Assembly (NCBI GenBank): GCA_004793585.1
Contig: SRZB01000005.1
Location: forward strand, 48,726 to 112,725
Length of the DNA stretch: 64,000 nucleotides
Origin: Hominisplanchenecus murintestinalis
Lineage (GTDB): Bacteria; Bacillota; Clostridia; Lachnospirales; Lachnospiraceae
Reading direction: 5' to 3'
In this document: positions 52,292 through 60,886 of the stretch, in pieces
Layout of the letters: the number at the start of each line of letters is the position of its first letter
Position numbering within the stretch: position 1 is the stretch's first letter
Program-made: the position numbers and the translations under genes
Notes under the pieces: model-generated
Databases searched by the model: none
Seen by the model: the letters and a program-made list of their open reading frames with translations, nothing else
Told to the model about the DNA's origin: nothing

Positions 52292-53920
52292 TCACGGAAC
52301 TTTTACTTCGTTAAACATAACGCCGCCTTCCAGGACTTTCGTGTTTGTATAGCCCAGGGCTTTAAGACGGTTCTGCAGGAAGTATCCGCGTTTGCCTTTC
52401 GTACACACGAGCAGGAGCTTTGCGTCTTTCTCCAGACCTTCTATCGTTTCTGTCACTTGGGAAAGATTTACCCAGCGGGCGTTTGGGATGCCAGGGGCGG
52501 GCTGTACATCAAGAACCGTGTAGTCTTTGGCGGCTCCGGCGTCATATTCTGACGGGCTGATACTTTCCAGTATGCCGTCAAGCTTATTTTCTAATATATA
52601 ACATGCGGTTACGAAAGGATGGATTGCTGTGGAAAATGGCGGTGCGTATGCAAAGTCCAGGGTATCGAAATCATCGAGTTTCATGCCCTGGGAAATCCCG
52701 GTTACCGCGATATCCACCATCTTATCTACCGCCCCGGCTCCAAGCACCTGAACGCCAAGGATTCTGCGGCTTTCCCGTTCGGCGGTGAGTTTCACGATAA
52801 AAGAAGAGGAGCCCGGATAATAGTGCGCTTTGTCATCTAAAATGCATACCGCAGAGACGGCGTCATATCCTGCCGCCTTTGCCTGTTCCTCTGTCAGTCC
52901 TGTCCGGCCGCCGTTTAATGTAGGAAGCAGGCGCACGACGCCGGTACCCAGGCAGCCGCCGTATCCGTTTCCAGCGCCGTACAGGCTCTTTGCCATAGCG
53001 CGGGCAGCCAGATTTGCGGTAGAACCCATAGCAGACCACTGCGGCTGTCCGGTCAGTGAATTTTTTACCATTGCGCAGTCTCCGGCTGCATATACATCGG
53101 GCAGGCTGGTTTTCATGTCCTCATCTACCAGAATAGTTCCTTTTATCATTTCAATGCCAGAGCCTGAGAGAAAGCTTGTAGCAGGCCGCACGCCTATGGC
53201 AAGGATAACCAGGTCTGCCGGGAGTGCGCCGTTATCTGTAGAGATGCTTTCGGCGTGTTCTGTTCCGTTAATTCCTTTCAGGCTTACGGAAGTAAGTACA
53301 CGTATGCCGCCGGTTTTCAGCTTGCGTTTGGCGTATCCCGCCATTTCCGCATCAAAAGCATTGGGCATAATCTGGGGGGCGGCGTCAATAACCGTTACCT
53401 CCATGCCCAGTGCGGCCAGATTTTCCGCTGTCTCAAGACCGATAAACCCTGCGCCGCAGACTGCAGCTTTTCGACAGCTGTTTTTTTCGGCATAATCGCG
53501 GATCGCTACGGCATCGTCTGGTGTGCGGACACAGAAAACACCCGGAAGCTCCACACCTTCGACTGGGGGGATAAAAGGGACTGCTCCTGTGGCGATAATC
53601 AGTTTATCATAAGATTCCTCGAATGTTTTGCCATCTGTACGGCGGATAGATACCTGCTTTTTGGAGCTGTCGATACCGATAGCTTCACAGCCTGTCTGTA
53701 CCTGTGCGCCAGTCAGCCCGGAATATTTTTCCGGGGAATTCACAATAAGCCCGTCTTTCGAGGGAATATCCCCTCCAATATAATAGGGCAGTCCGCATCC
53801 TGCATAAGAAATATCCGTGCTTTTTGTAAAAATTTTTACTTCGGCCTGACGGTCGAGGCGTTTCAGTTTTGCGGCGGCTTTCGTTCCGGCCGCAACGCCG
53901 CCTAAAATTATATATTTCAT
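52292..53920 (-). CDS. CoA-disulfide reductase-like flavoprotein with C-terminal rhodanese domain
   Basis: 542 residues from ATG 53920 (GGGAGGTC site). FAD/NAD(P)H-dependent pyridine nucleotide-disulfide oxidoreductase: N-terminal ILGGVAAGTKAAAKLKRL (FAD site), single redox cysteine in SYAGCGLPYYIGG, NADH-binding CGAGFIGLETAENL, DVYAAGDCA, and the dimerisation domain. The last 80 residues are a rhodanese-like domain with LLLVCTKGKRG, where the Cys is the persulfide site. CoADR-rhodanese fusions handle CoA- or polysulfide-linked sulfur. It follows the NifX-like gene on the same strand by 85 bp. Confidence 0.9.
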   Translation of the reverse strand: MKYIILGGVAAGTKAAAKLKRLDRQAEVKIFTKSTDISYAGCGLPYYIGGDIPSKDGLIVNSPEKYSGLTGAQVQTGCEAIGIDSSKKQVSIRRTDGKTFEESYDKLIIATGAVPFIPPVEGVELPGVFCVRTPDDAVAIRDYAEKNSCRKAAVCGAGFIGLETAENLAALGMEVTVIDAAPQIMPNAFDAEMAGYAKRKLKTGGIRVLTSVSLKGINGTEHAESISTDNGALPADLVILAIGVRPATSFLSGSGIEMIKGTILVDEDMKTSLPDVYAAGDCAMVKNSLTGQPQWSAMGSTANLAARAMAKSLYGAGNGYGGCLGTGVVRLLPTLNGGRTGLTEEQAKAAGYDAVSAVCILDDKAHYYPGSSSFIVKLTAERESRRILGVQVLGAGAVDKMVDIAVTGISQGMKLDDFDTLDFAYAPPFSTAIHPFVTACYILENKLDGILESISPSEYDAGAAKDYTVLDVQPAPGIPNARWVNLSQVTETIEGLEKDAKLLLVCTKGKRGYFLQNRLKALGYTNTKVLEGGVMFNEVKVP

Positions 53921-54005
53921 TTCATAGACCTCCCGGGAACAGATTTTATGTGCCGCCGGTTCATCCGGAGGGATGGAGGCTGGCGGCACAGTAGTTTGGT
54001 TTTCT

Positions 54006-54383
54006 TTAATGAGAGCAGGTATGCTCTCCGCAGCCGCCTTCGTGGTGATGATGGTGGCTGCATTTTACGTTTGCATCGTACTCCAGTCTGTCCTCAAGGA
54101 AAGCGTCGGCTGCTTCGTCGGCTGAACCGGATACTCCGCCGTAGAGCCGGATTCCGGCATTAGCCAGGGCAGTCTGCGCTCCGGCGCCGATACCGCCGCA
54201 GATTAGTACGTCCACACCCTCATTTTTTAAGAATCCCGCCAGCGCCCCATGTCCGGCGCCGTTGCTGTTCACCACACGGCTTTCCTTTATAACACCATTC
54301 TCAATATCATAAATTTTAAAATTTTCTGTGTGCCCAAAGTGCTGGAAAATATTTCCGTTTTCAAAGGTTACTGCAAGTTTCAT
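54006..54383 (-). CDS. NifX/NafY-type dinitrogenase cofactor-binding domain protein with histidine-rich tail
   Basis: 125 residues. The dinitrogenase iron-molybdenum cofactor domain occupies 1-105: KLAVTFENGNIFQHFGHTENF and GVDVLICGGIGAGAQTAL, typical of standalone Fe-S or metal-cluster binding members outside nitrogen fixation. The tail CSHHHHHEGGCGEHTCSH adds a likely metal site. The ATG follows AGGAGGCG. It is upstream of the CoADR-rhodanese gene, hinting at a joint sulfur/metal function. Confidence 0.88.
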   Translation of the reverse strand: MKLAVTFENGNIFQHFGHTENFKIYDIENGVIKESRVVNSNGAGHGALAGFLKNEGVDVLICGGIGAGAQTALANAGIRLYGGVSGSADEAADAFLEDRLEYDANVKCSHHHHHEGGCGEHTCSH

Positions 54384-54561
54384 AAAAATCGCCTCCTGTA
54401 AGTGATATCCTGCCGCCTGCTTTTCATAGATGCTGAGTAACAGTCCTGCATGATATGTTTTTCTTTCATGATAGCATAATATTTCGACTTGTGCTATACT
54501 TCCTTAAAAGTAATCAAAGATAAACTGTATCAATGGATTTTAGGGAGAGAGGATACAAAGG

Positions 54562-55479
54562 ATGATGAAAGAAAGATTAAAATACCTGATTATTGGAGCG
54601 GGGGCTACAGGGGGCTGCATTGCCGCGTTTTTAAAGGGATCGGGGAAGGATGTGACGTTGATTGCGAGGGGAAAGGCGTTAGAGGCGATCCGGAAGAACG
54701 GCTTGCGGATTCGGAAAGGGGCTGAGGAGCGGCGCATTTTTGTGGAGGTTTTAGCGGAGGAAGAATATGGGGAGAAAGCGGATATTATTTTTCAGTGTGT
54801 AAAGGGCTATTCACTGGAAGAGACGTATCCGCTGATAAAGAAAGCATCAGATGGAAATACGGTGGTGATTCCGATTCTGAATGTTTATGGAACCGGAGAG
54901 AGGATGGCGCGGGAACTTCCGGGAATCCAGGTACTGAACGGATGCATTTACATTGCGGCATCTGTGGAAGAGCCGGGAACTATAAGGATGGGGAGCGATA
55001 TTTTCCGTATTGTCTATGGCAGTGTGGATGGGAAAAAAGATCATCCTATGCTGCTTCAGGTTGAGAAGGATTTACGGGAAGCGGGCATCACCCCGGTATA
55101 TACGGAGCAGATACGGCGGGATACGCTGCAGAAATATGCTATGGTGTCTCCGATGGCGGCTGTGGGGGCATTTTATGACGTCAGCGCAGGACAGATGCAG
55201 AAGCCGGGAGAGATACGGGAGCGCTATAAGGCGTGTATCCGTGAGATTGACAGTTTAGCAAATGCTATGGGAATTCCGTTTCCGGCAGACGTGGTGCAGA
55301 CAAATCTGGATATTTTGGACAATATGGCGCCCGAATGCACCGCCTCGATGCAAAGGGATTTGAAAAGAGGCGGCGACTCAGAAATAGATGGCCTGATTTT
55401 TGAAGTAGTTCGTATGGGACAGCGGTATGGAGTTCCGGTGCCGAATTATGAAGAGATTGCGTCTAAATTTTTAAAATGA
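54562..55479 (+). CDS. panE: ketopantoate reductase (ApbA/PanE family)
   Basis: 305 residues. NADPH-dependent reduction of 2-dehydropantoate to pantoate in CoA synthesis. N-terminal Rossmann motif IIGAGATGGCIAAFLKGSG, then LIARGKALEAIRKNGLRIR, catalytic-helix region around KYAMVSPMAAVGAFYD, and PPAEMTASMxRDLKRG-like MAPECTASMQRDLKRGG. TATACT at 54495-54500 may be its -10. The family is broad and some members act on other 2-oxoacids; no other pantothenate genes are here. The 3' end overlaps proA, on the opposite strand, by 34 bp. Confidence 0.82.
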   Translation: MMKERLKYLIIGAGATGGCIAAFLKGSGKDVTLIARGKALEAIRKNGLRIRKGAEERRIFVEVLAEEEYGEKADIIFQCVKGYSLEETYPLIKKASDGNTVVIPILNVYGTGERMARELPGIQVLNGCIYIAASVEEPGTIRMGSDIFRIVYGSVDGKKDHPMLLQVEKDLREAGITPVYTEQIRRDTLQKYAMVSPMAAVGAFYDVSAGQMQKPGEIRERYKACIREIDSLANAMGIPFPADVVQTNLDILDNMAPECTASMQRDLKRGGDSEIDGLIFEVVRMGQRYGVPVPNYEEIASKFLK

Positions 55480-56738
55480 AAACTCTTTTTTCCGGAAGCA
55501 TAATCGCCTACAATCTGCCCGCTTCCAAACAGTTTGTATTTGTAGGTGACAAGCCCCTCTAGCCCCACCGGGCCTCTGGCGTGGATTTTTCCGGTGCTGA
55601 TGCCGACCTCTGCGCCGAATCCATAGCGGAAGCCGTCGGCGAAACGGGTAGAACAGTTCTGATATACTCCGGCGGAATCTGTGAGCTGCATGAATTTCAA
55701 GGCATTTTCCTGATTTTCCGTAAGGATGCAGTCGGTGTGGTGGGAGCCGAACCGGTTAATATGAGCAACGGCTTCCTCCAGGCTGTCCACCAGTTTCACA
55801 GAAAGAACCAGCTCTAAATATTCAGTGTTAAATTCCTCTTCGCCCATCACTTCACAGGAAATGATATCGGCAGCTTCTTTTGTGCCCCGCAGCTTTACAC
55901 CTGCGCCTGTCAGGGCTTTCGCGGCAGCGGGAAGGAAGTCTCCGGCGATTCTGCGGTGTACCAGCAATGTCTCAACAGCATTGCAGGCGGCGGTGTACTG
56001 GGTCTTGGCGTCTACGAGAATCGGGATCGCCTTTTCCAAATCGCAGAATTCATCAGCGTAAATGTGGCAGACTCCGTCCGCGTGACCCATTACGGGGATT
56101 TTCGTATTGTTCATAATATACTGTACGAACTGGTTAGAGCCTCGTGGAATCAGCAAATCGACACAGTCATGGCAGGAGAGAAGCTCGTCAATCTCATTGT
56201 GCTGCTCCGCCTGGAGCATACAGCCTTTCGGAAGTCCGGATGCAGTAACGGCTTTATAAATAAGGTTAAAAAGAACTTTGTTTGTACGGGAAGTTTCTTT
56301 TCCACCCTTGAGTACCGCGCAGTTTCCGCTCTTGATGCACAGGGCGGAAATCTGTACCAGCGCGTCCGGCCTGGCTTCAAAAATAATGCCAATAACGCCG
56401 ATGGGACAAGTTACACGCTGCAGCGTCAGGCCCTCATCCAGTTCCCGGCAGAGCTGAACCTGGGAGAGCGGGTCAGGGAGTCGGATTAAGTCAGCGATTC
56501 CTTCGATAACATCTGTCAGCTTCTTTTCATCAAATTTCAGACGCTTCATCACGGCAGGGGCGACGCCGGATTCTTTGGCGGCGTCCATGTCCGCCCGGTT
56601 TGCGGCAAAGATTTCTTCCCGGTTTGCAGTCAGGGCGGCAGCCGCGTCTGCCAATGCCCGGTTCCGTATTTCAAGAGAGAGGGCGGCCATAGCGGGGCTG
56701 TCCTCCTTCATTTTTCTTACTTCATTCCTGATATCCAT
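55446..56738 (-). CDS. proA: gamma-glutamyl phosphate reductase
   Basis: 430 residues. Second step of proline synthesis, reducing gamma-glutamyl phosphate to the semialdehyde with NADPH. Family motifs: GVIGIIFEARPDALVQISALC, VLKGGKETSRTN, the catalytic cysteine in TQYTAACNAVETLLVH, and RGPVGLEGLVTYKYK near the end. Start follows AAAGGAGC. Its partner proB is not in the window. Convergent with panE; the two coding ends overlap by 34 bp, leaving no terminator. Confidence 0.94.
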   Translation of the reverse strand: MDIRNEVRKMKEDSPAMAALSLEIRNRALADAAAALTANREEIFAANRADMDAAKESGVAPAVMKRLKFDEKKLTDVIEGIADLIRLPDPLSQVQLCRELDEGLTLQRVTCPIGVIGIIFEARPDALVQISALCIKSGNCAVLKGGKETSRTNKVLFNLIYKAVTASGLPKGCMLQAEQHNEIDELLSCHDCVDLLIPRGSNQFVQYIMNNTKIPVMGHADGVCHIYADEFCDLEKAIPILVDAKTQYTAACNAVETLLVHRRIAGDFLPAAAKALTGAGVKLRGTKEAADIISCEVMGEEEFNTEYLELVLSVKLVDSLEEAVAHINRFGSHHTDCILTENQENALKFMQLTDSAGVYQNCSTRFADGFRYGFGAEVGISTGKIHARGPVGLEGLVTYKYKLFGSGQIVGDYASGKKSFHFKNLDAISS

Positions 56739-56792
56739 AAGAGCTCCTTTCTGGCGGCAGCCGCGCTGCCGGTGCGGGTTTGTGATAGACGT

Positions 56793-56821
56793 ATTGTATC
56801 ATATCAGAAGCGTTTTGCCAA
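56793..56821 (-). promoter_or_regulatory. promoter of proA
   Basis: On the minus strand TTGGCA (56821-56816), 17-bp spacer, TACAAT (56798-56793), 55 bp before the ATG. Confidence 0.6.
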
Positions 56822-56959
56822 ACGCCGGGTTATGCAGGCGGCGGAATTTATACTTCAGTAAATCCAAAGACCGAACTGTAAAATAAATTTTGCTGCGTTT
56901 TATACAGCTGTGTGTTTGCAGGGCGGAGCGTATGAGAGTGGTTTAACGAATTTATGTAT

Positions 56960-56988
56960 TGCGGAAGCACGGAGAACGCTGTTATAAT
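56960..56988 (+). promoter_or_regulatory. promoter of the Fic pseudogene, reading towards the JetD-like gene
   Basis: TTGCGG at 56960-56965, 17-bp spacer and TATAAT at 56983-56988. With the Fic gene broken, this may now drive the JetD-like gene 242 bp downstream. Confidence 0.5.
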
Positions 56989-57027
56989 CGGGGAGAAAGC
57001 GATGTCGTAAAAATGCCGGAGGATTTT

Positions 57028-57179
57028 ATGCTTACAAGGGAACAGAATATATTTTTGGCAAAGAAAACATTTGTAGAGCTGGTATATAGCACAGCATAGA
57101 TCGAGGGGGCAATGTTACACTTCCGCAGACGCAGACAATTATAGACGGGGCGGTTGTAAAATTTTTCAATAATCACTAA
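57028..57179 (+). pseudogene. Fic/DOC-family pseudogene, N-terminal fragment
   Basis: GCCGGAGGATTTT precedes ATG 57028. It reads MLTREQNIFLAKKTFVELVY, STA, then a TAG stop where Arg is usual, then IEGA; a frameshift gives NVTLPQTQTIIDGAVV, the typical continuation, before TAA at 57177. I recognise the N-terminal helix of Fic proteins. The catalytic HPFxxGNG region is missing, so the gene is dead and mostly deleted. Confidence 0.7.
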
Positions 57180-57229
57180 AAAACTGTTTGAGAAAATGTA
57201 TAAAAACGTTAGAACTGTGAGAGCAAGAG

Positions 57230-58396
57230 ATGGAAAAGAGCCTGATTGAATGGATTTTGGAACAGAATAACAAGAGCTGTAAGGGACGCCTGGGAGAGCT
57301 TACGGGGAATAAATCCCTGAAGGATTTCCCGGATAATAGCAAGACAAGGGAAGAAGCAAAACGGCTGGAAGGGCAGAAGCTGCTGAAAGTAGACTGGTAC
57401 GATGGGAAGAGCGTGATGAAGAAAATTTCCTACAGGGCGGAGGATTTGGAAACTTTTTACCGTATGGCAGGTCAGACGCCGCCCTGGTGTGTGCTGGAAG
57501 AATACAAAAAGCAGCTTCAGGCATTACTTCCGACGCTGAAAAAGGAGTGGATTCGGCAGTACTGTGAAGAAGAGCTGGTGGGGCAGCTGGAAAAGGGGAA
57601 TATTCCCAAGAATCTTCAAAAAGAGCATTTCATGGACTGCCTGAGGGGGCTGGACAGGCTGTCGGAGCCTGTGTATAAGCGTCTGTTCAGCGTCAGATAC
57701 CTGTCTGATTCGAAAGAGTTTGAAAAGGAACTACAGCGTGTTATAGTTACGATCGCAAGAAACTATTGCCCGGATGTGACGGAGGGAATGGAGGATTCGG
57801 CGGTACTGTCCCAGATTTATCTTGAGGAATATTCGCAGGAACTTTGGATAAAAGGAAGCCTGCGACTGAAACTGGAAAGACGGGAACAGGATTGCGGAGG
57901 GTTCGTGTATGGAGTAGCATTAAACAGCCAGACACTGAAGAATGCAGAGATTTTGCCGGATCAGAAAATCACAAAAGTTATTACCGTGGAAAATAAGGCG
58001 AACTTTGAGAGTATGAAATATGAGGAAGGAACTCTTATTATTTTCACGCACGGTTTTCTGGCTCCGGGCGAGCGGGAATTTTTGCGAAAACTGGTGAAGG
58101 CGTTGCCGGAGGGAACAAGGTATTACCATACTGGAGATTTAGATTTGGGCGGCGTGCGCATTTTCCACGATATCCGCACAAAAGTTATGCCAGAGCTGGA
58201 ACCCCTGCAAATGGATGCAGATACGTTCCGCCATTATAAGAAGCTGGGTTTCGGCGAGAAAATCGAAAAGCAGGAGTATTGGGAAAAACTGCGAAAGGTT
58301 GCTGAACCCCGCCTTCAGGGGCTGATTGATGAAATATTAAAGGAAAGATGGGTCATAGAGCAGGAGAGCTTTCTGGCAGCGGGAGCGCATAGGTGA
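57230..58396 (+). CDS. orphan Wadjet JetD-like protein (DUF3322/DUF2220, TOPRIM nuclease)
   Basis: 388 residues, close to the usual JetD length. The C-terminal half has the TOPRIM-type site of JetD: VENKANFESMKY with Glu254, IIFTHGFLAPGEREFLRKL, and YYHTGDLDLGGVRIF with Asp303 and Asp305. The N-terminal half fits the JetD helical region. In Wadjet systems JetD cuts plasmid DNA after JetA/B/C (an SMC-like complex) recognises it by loop extrusion. Here jetA, jetB and jetC are absent on both sides, within the window, so it is an orphan; it might be a remnant, act with a distant partner, or have a separate role. The start codon lies 7 bp after AGAGCAAGAG, a weak site. Confidence 0.82.
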   Translation: MEKSLIEWILEQNNKSCKGRLGELTGNKSLKDFPDNSKTREEAKRLEGQKLLKVDWYDGKSVMKKISYRAEDLETFYRMAGQTPPWCVLEEYKKQLQALLPTLKKEWIRQYCEEELVGQLEKGNIPKNLQKEHFMDCLRGLDRLSEPVYKRLFSVRYLSDSKEFEKELQRVIVTIARNYCPDVTEGMEDSAVLSQIYLEEYSQELWIKGSLRLKLERREQDCGGFVYGVALNSQTLKNAEILPDQKITKVITVENKANFESMKYEEGTLIIFTHGFLAPGEREFLRKLVKALPEGTRYYHTGDLDLGGVRIFHDIRTKVMPELEPLQMDADTFRHYKKLGFGEKIEKQEYWEKLRKVAEPRLQGLIDEILKERWVIEQESFLAAGAHR

Positions 58397-58446
58397 TAGA
58401 CTTTACTGATTCCTGTGTTCACAGTAACTGGCGAATAAAGAAATTG

Positions 58447-58531
58447 AAAAACAGGCGGCTTTGGATTATGATAATCTGGAACTGTTTGGTTGTAGCAGAA
58501 CGGATTGGCTGAGCTGTTACGCCTGTTTTTG
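58447..58531 (+). terminator. terminator with long loop and a mobile-element-like end
   Basis: AAAAACAGGCG at 58447-58457 pairs with CGCCTGTTTTT at 58520-58530 (11 bp). The loop is about 62 bases and ends GGCTGAGCTGTTAC (58507-58520), one base different from the MITE terminal repeat; it may be a decayed copy. Confidence 0.55.
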
Positions 58532-58565
58532 AAAAAAGAGATATTTATCAGAGGAGGAATTTGCG

Positions 58566-59135
58566 ATGGACAGAGAGACAGCGGTAATGTTATTAAAAAA
58601 GTATAACCAGGAGGAGTTTCATTTGCGCCATGCCGTGACTGTAGAGGCAGTTATGCGGTATTTTGCTGAGAGAAGAGGGGAAGATGTGGAGCTCTGGGGG
58701 CTTGCGGGGCTTCTTCATGATGTGGATTTTGAGAAATATCCGGAAGAGCATTGTGTAAAAGCGCCGGAGCTTCTGGCAGAGATTGACGCGCCGGAAGAGC
58801 TGGTTCACGCCGTGTGCAGCCACGGCTATGGTATCGTATCAGACGTGAAACCGGAAAAAGAGATGGAGAAAATACTGTTTGCGACAGACGAACTGACAGG
58901 GCTGATTGGCGCGGCCGCCCTGATGCGCCCGTCGAAAAGCACAAAAGACATGGAGCTGAAAAGCCTGAAAAAGAAATTTAAAGACAAGCGCTTTGCGGCA
59001 GGCTGTTCCCGAGATATCATACGCCAGGGGGCGGAACAGCTTGGATGGGAACTCGACGATTTGCTCGGCAAGACATTGGAGGCAATGCAGGAAAAGGAAG
59101 ATGAGATAGAGAAGGTGTTTGGGGAAGTTTGTTGA
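58566..59135 (+). CDS. HD-domain phosphohydrolase
   Basis: 189 residues, cytosolic. Metal ligands follow the HD pattern: His22, HD at 51-52 (GLLHDVDFEKYP), His81/His86 (VHAVCSHGYG) and Asp in FATDELTGLIG. Such standalone HD proteins usually hydrolyse nucleotides or related phosphates; the exact substrate is unknown. The start follows AGAGGAGG. The stop codon overlaps the -35 of the next promoter. Confidence 0.88.
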   Translation: MDRETAVMLLKKYNQEEFHLRHAVTVEAVMRYFAERRGEDVELWGLAGLLHDVDFEKYPEEHCVKAPELLAEIDAPEELVHAVCSHGYGIVSDVKPEKEMEKILFATDELTGLIGAAALMRPSKSTKDMELKSLKKKFKDKRFAAGCSRDIIRQGAEQLGWELDDLLGKTLEAMQEKEDEIEKVFGEVC

Positions 59136-59160
59136 CTTTTTTCTGAACAAAAAGTATACT
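59132..59160 (+). promoter_or_regulatory. promoter of the AAA ATPase gene
   Basis: TTGACT at 59132-59137, 17-bp spacer, TATACT at 59155-59160, at the end of the HD-domain gene. Confidence 0.65.
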
Positions 59161-59163
59161 GTG

Positions 59164-59198
59164 TATCAAATCACGATTTGCAAAATCGTGATTTGATA
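59164..59198. promoter_or_regulatory. perfect 16-bp palindrome at the transcription start (operator or leader hairpin)
   Basis: TATCAAATCACGATTT at 59164-59179, spacer GCA, then its exact complement at 59183-59198. It begins four bases after the -10 box and ends two bases before the GGAGGG ribosome site (59201-59206), so it covers the expected start of transcription. Confidence 0.7.
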
Positions 59199-59214
59199 CA
59201 TGGAGGGCGTTGAT

Positions 59215-60672
59215 ATGTTTATAGGCAGAGAAGCGGAACTGCAGTTTTTGGAAAGCAGGTATAAGGCGGAGAATGGACAGTTGATTGTTCTTTATGGGAG
59301 ACGGCGTGTGGGAAAAACGGAAACCCTAAAAAAGTTTTGTGAGGGAAAACCCCATGTCTTTTTTGCCTGCCGTGAGTGTACAGACAGGCTTCAATTAAAG
59401 GCCTTTTCAGAGAAAGTGTTAAAAGAAGACATTCCGGCAAGACAGTATATTAATCAATTTACAGACTGGGAGCAGGCATTCCGCGCGATCCTCGAACTGC
59501 CTTACGGAGATAAGAAAAAACTGTTGATCATTGATGAATTTCCATATATGTGCAGGGGAAATTCCGGAATCCCGTCGATTCTGCAGAATTTATGGGATGA
59601 AATTTTAAAAGATTCTAATGTGATGCTTATTCTTTGCGGAAGTTCTATGAGCTTTATTGAAAAAGAAATTCTTTCGGAAAAGAATCCTCTTTACGGAAGA
59701 GCAACCGGGATTTACAAAATGAATGAGATGGGGTTTTATGATGCCGTCAAATTTTTTCCTGATTATTCTGACAGGGACAAAGTTCTGGTCTATGCTATCC
59801 TGGGAGGAATTCCTCACTATTTGAGACAGTTTAGAGCCAACCTATCCCTGGCTGACAATATTAAGCAGAATATTCTCACAAAAGGCTGTATTTTATACAG
59901 TGAGGTAGATTTTCTGCTCCGTCAGGAACTCAGAGAAACATCCCTGTATAATTCTTTGATTGAAGCGATCGCTTTAGGAAATACCAGGTTAAATGAGATT
60001 AGCCAGAAATCTCTTGTGGATGATACTTCGAAAACCAGCGTCTATTTGCGGAATCTTACTCAGCTCGGAATTATAGAGCGTGAATTTTCAGTGGATGCCG
60101 GCATTAAAGAACGGGCAAACACGAGGCGGGGAACCTATAAGCTGACGGACAATTATTTCCGGTTCTGGTACTCTTTTGCATTTACAAATTATTCTGACTT
60201 AGAGGCGGGGGATGTGGATGGCGTCTATGAGTATGCAATTGCCCCGCTGCTCCATGAATTTGCAGCATTTATTTTTGAAGATATCTGCAGGCAGTATGTG
60301 CAGGAGCTTCAAAAGGCAAATGTGCTGCCCTTCCGATATATGAAAATGGGCCGCTGGTCTGGCAGGACAACGGTAAGAGATGCATCATGTGAGAACGGTT
60401 TTCGGGTAGCTGAGACAGAGATAGATATTGTAGCGGTATCCAGGCAGATGAAAGAATATTTAATTGGAGAATGCAAATTCAAAGGAAAGCCTTTCCGATA
60501 TTCTGAGTATTTAGATACGCTGGCAAAAATGGCTCCGCAGAAAAAAGAGGCGGCGTTTTACTACGCATTGTTTTCGGAGTCTGGGTTTGACGAGAAAATA
60601 TGCGAGGAGGCAGAACGGGCGGGAAATCTTTATTTATTTTCGTTGGGGGACATTGTGAATTGCAGGAGGTGA
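59215..60672 (+). CDS. AAA ATPase with C-terminal DUF234 nuclease-like domain
   Basis: 485 residues from ATG 59215, after GGAGGG at 59201-59206. N-terminal ATPase_2 domain: MFIGREAELQFLESRY, Walker A YGRRRVGKTE near 31-40, Walker B LLIIDEFPYM near 105. A winged-helix region follows (about 250-320: QLGIIEREFSV). The C terminus is DUF234-like with a PD-(D/E)XK core, ETEIDIVAV and YLIGECKFK. Such archaeal-type ATPases are common in gut Firmicutes and of unknown role. It is driven by its own promoter with a perfect palindrome at the start site. Confidence 0.85.
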   Translation: MFIGREAELQFLESRYKAENGQLIVLYGRRRVGKTETLKKFCEGKPHVFFACRECTDRLQLKAFSEKVLKEDIPARQYINQFTDWEQAFRAILELPYGDKKKLLIIDEFPYMCRGNSGIPSILQNLWDEILKDSNVMLILCGSSMSFIEKEILSEKNPLYGRATGIYKMNEMGFYDAVKFFPDYSDRDKVLVYAILGGIPHYLRQFRANLSLADNIKQNILTKGCILYSEVDFLLRQELRETSLYNSLIEAIALGNTRLNEISQKSLVDDTSKTSVYLRNLTQLGIIEREFSVDAGIKERANTRRGTYKLTDNYFRFWYSFAFTNYSDLEAGDVDGVYEYAIAPLLHEFAAFIFEDICRQYVQELQKANVLPFRYMKMGRWSGRTTVRDASCENGFRVAETEIDIVAVSRQMKEYLIGECKFKGKPFRYSEYLDTLAKMAPQKKEAAFYYALFSESGFDEKICEEAERAGNLYLFSLGDIVNCRR

Positions 60673-60721
60673 GAACGGCAGAAAGTTTGGTGTGATCCCT
60701 GGTGTGTAATTTATGAAATAA

Positions 60722-60772
60722 AATCCATCACTTCATTTTGATTCGGTATAGAAGTGGTGGGTTTTTCTTTTA
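60722..60772 (+). terminator. intrinsic terminator after the AAA ATPase gene
   Basis: AATCCATCACTTC at 60722-60734 pairs with GAAGTGGTGGGTT at 60751-60763 (two G-U pairs), followed by TTTCTTTTA. Confidence 0.7.
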
Positions 60773-60778
60773 TGGTAA

Positions 60779-60886
60779 TTAAATTCTTTCAAGCAATTCC
60801 AGAGGTCTGATAGCGTGAATTTCACCGTCAATAAAATAACCGGATATTTTTGATTTTAAAATGCCAGCCAGGCAGAAAAAGCACAT
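60779..60886 (-). pseudogene. decayed C-terminal gene fragment on the minus strand
   Basis: 35 codons: MCFFCLAGILKSKISGYFID then GEIHAIRPLELLERI and stop. The composition looks like real protein sequence, and upstream on the same strand (to about 61040) other frames read plausible scraps such as NIDIIIVTANNVQKNFGKYP, broken by stops. I do not recognise the family. It is probably a decayed gene rather than a functional small protein. Confidence 0.35.
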
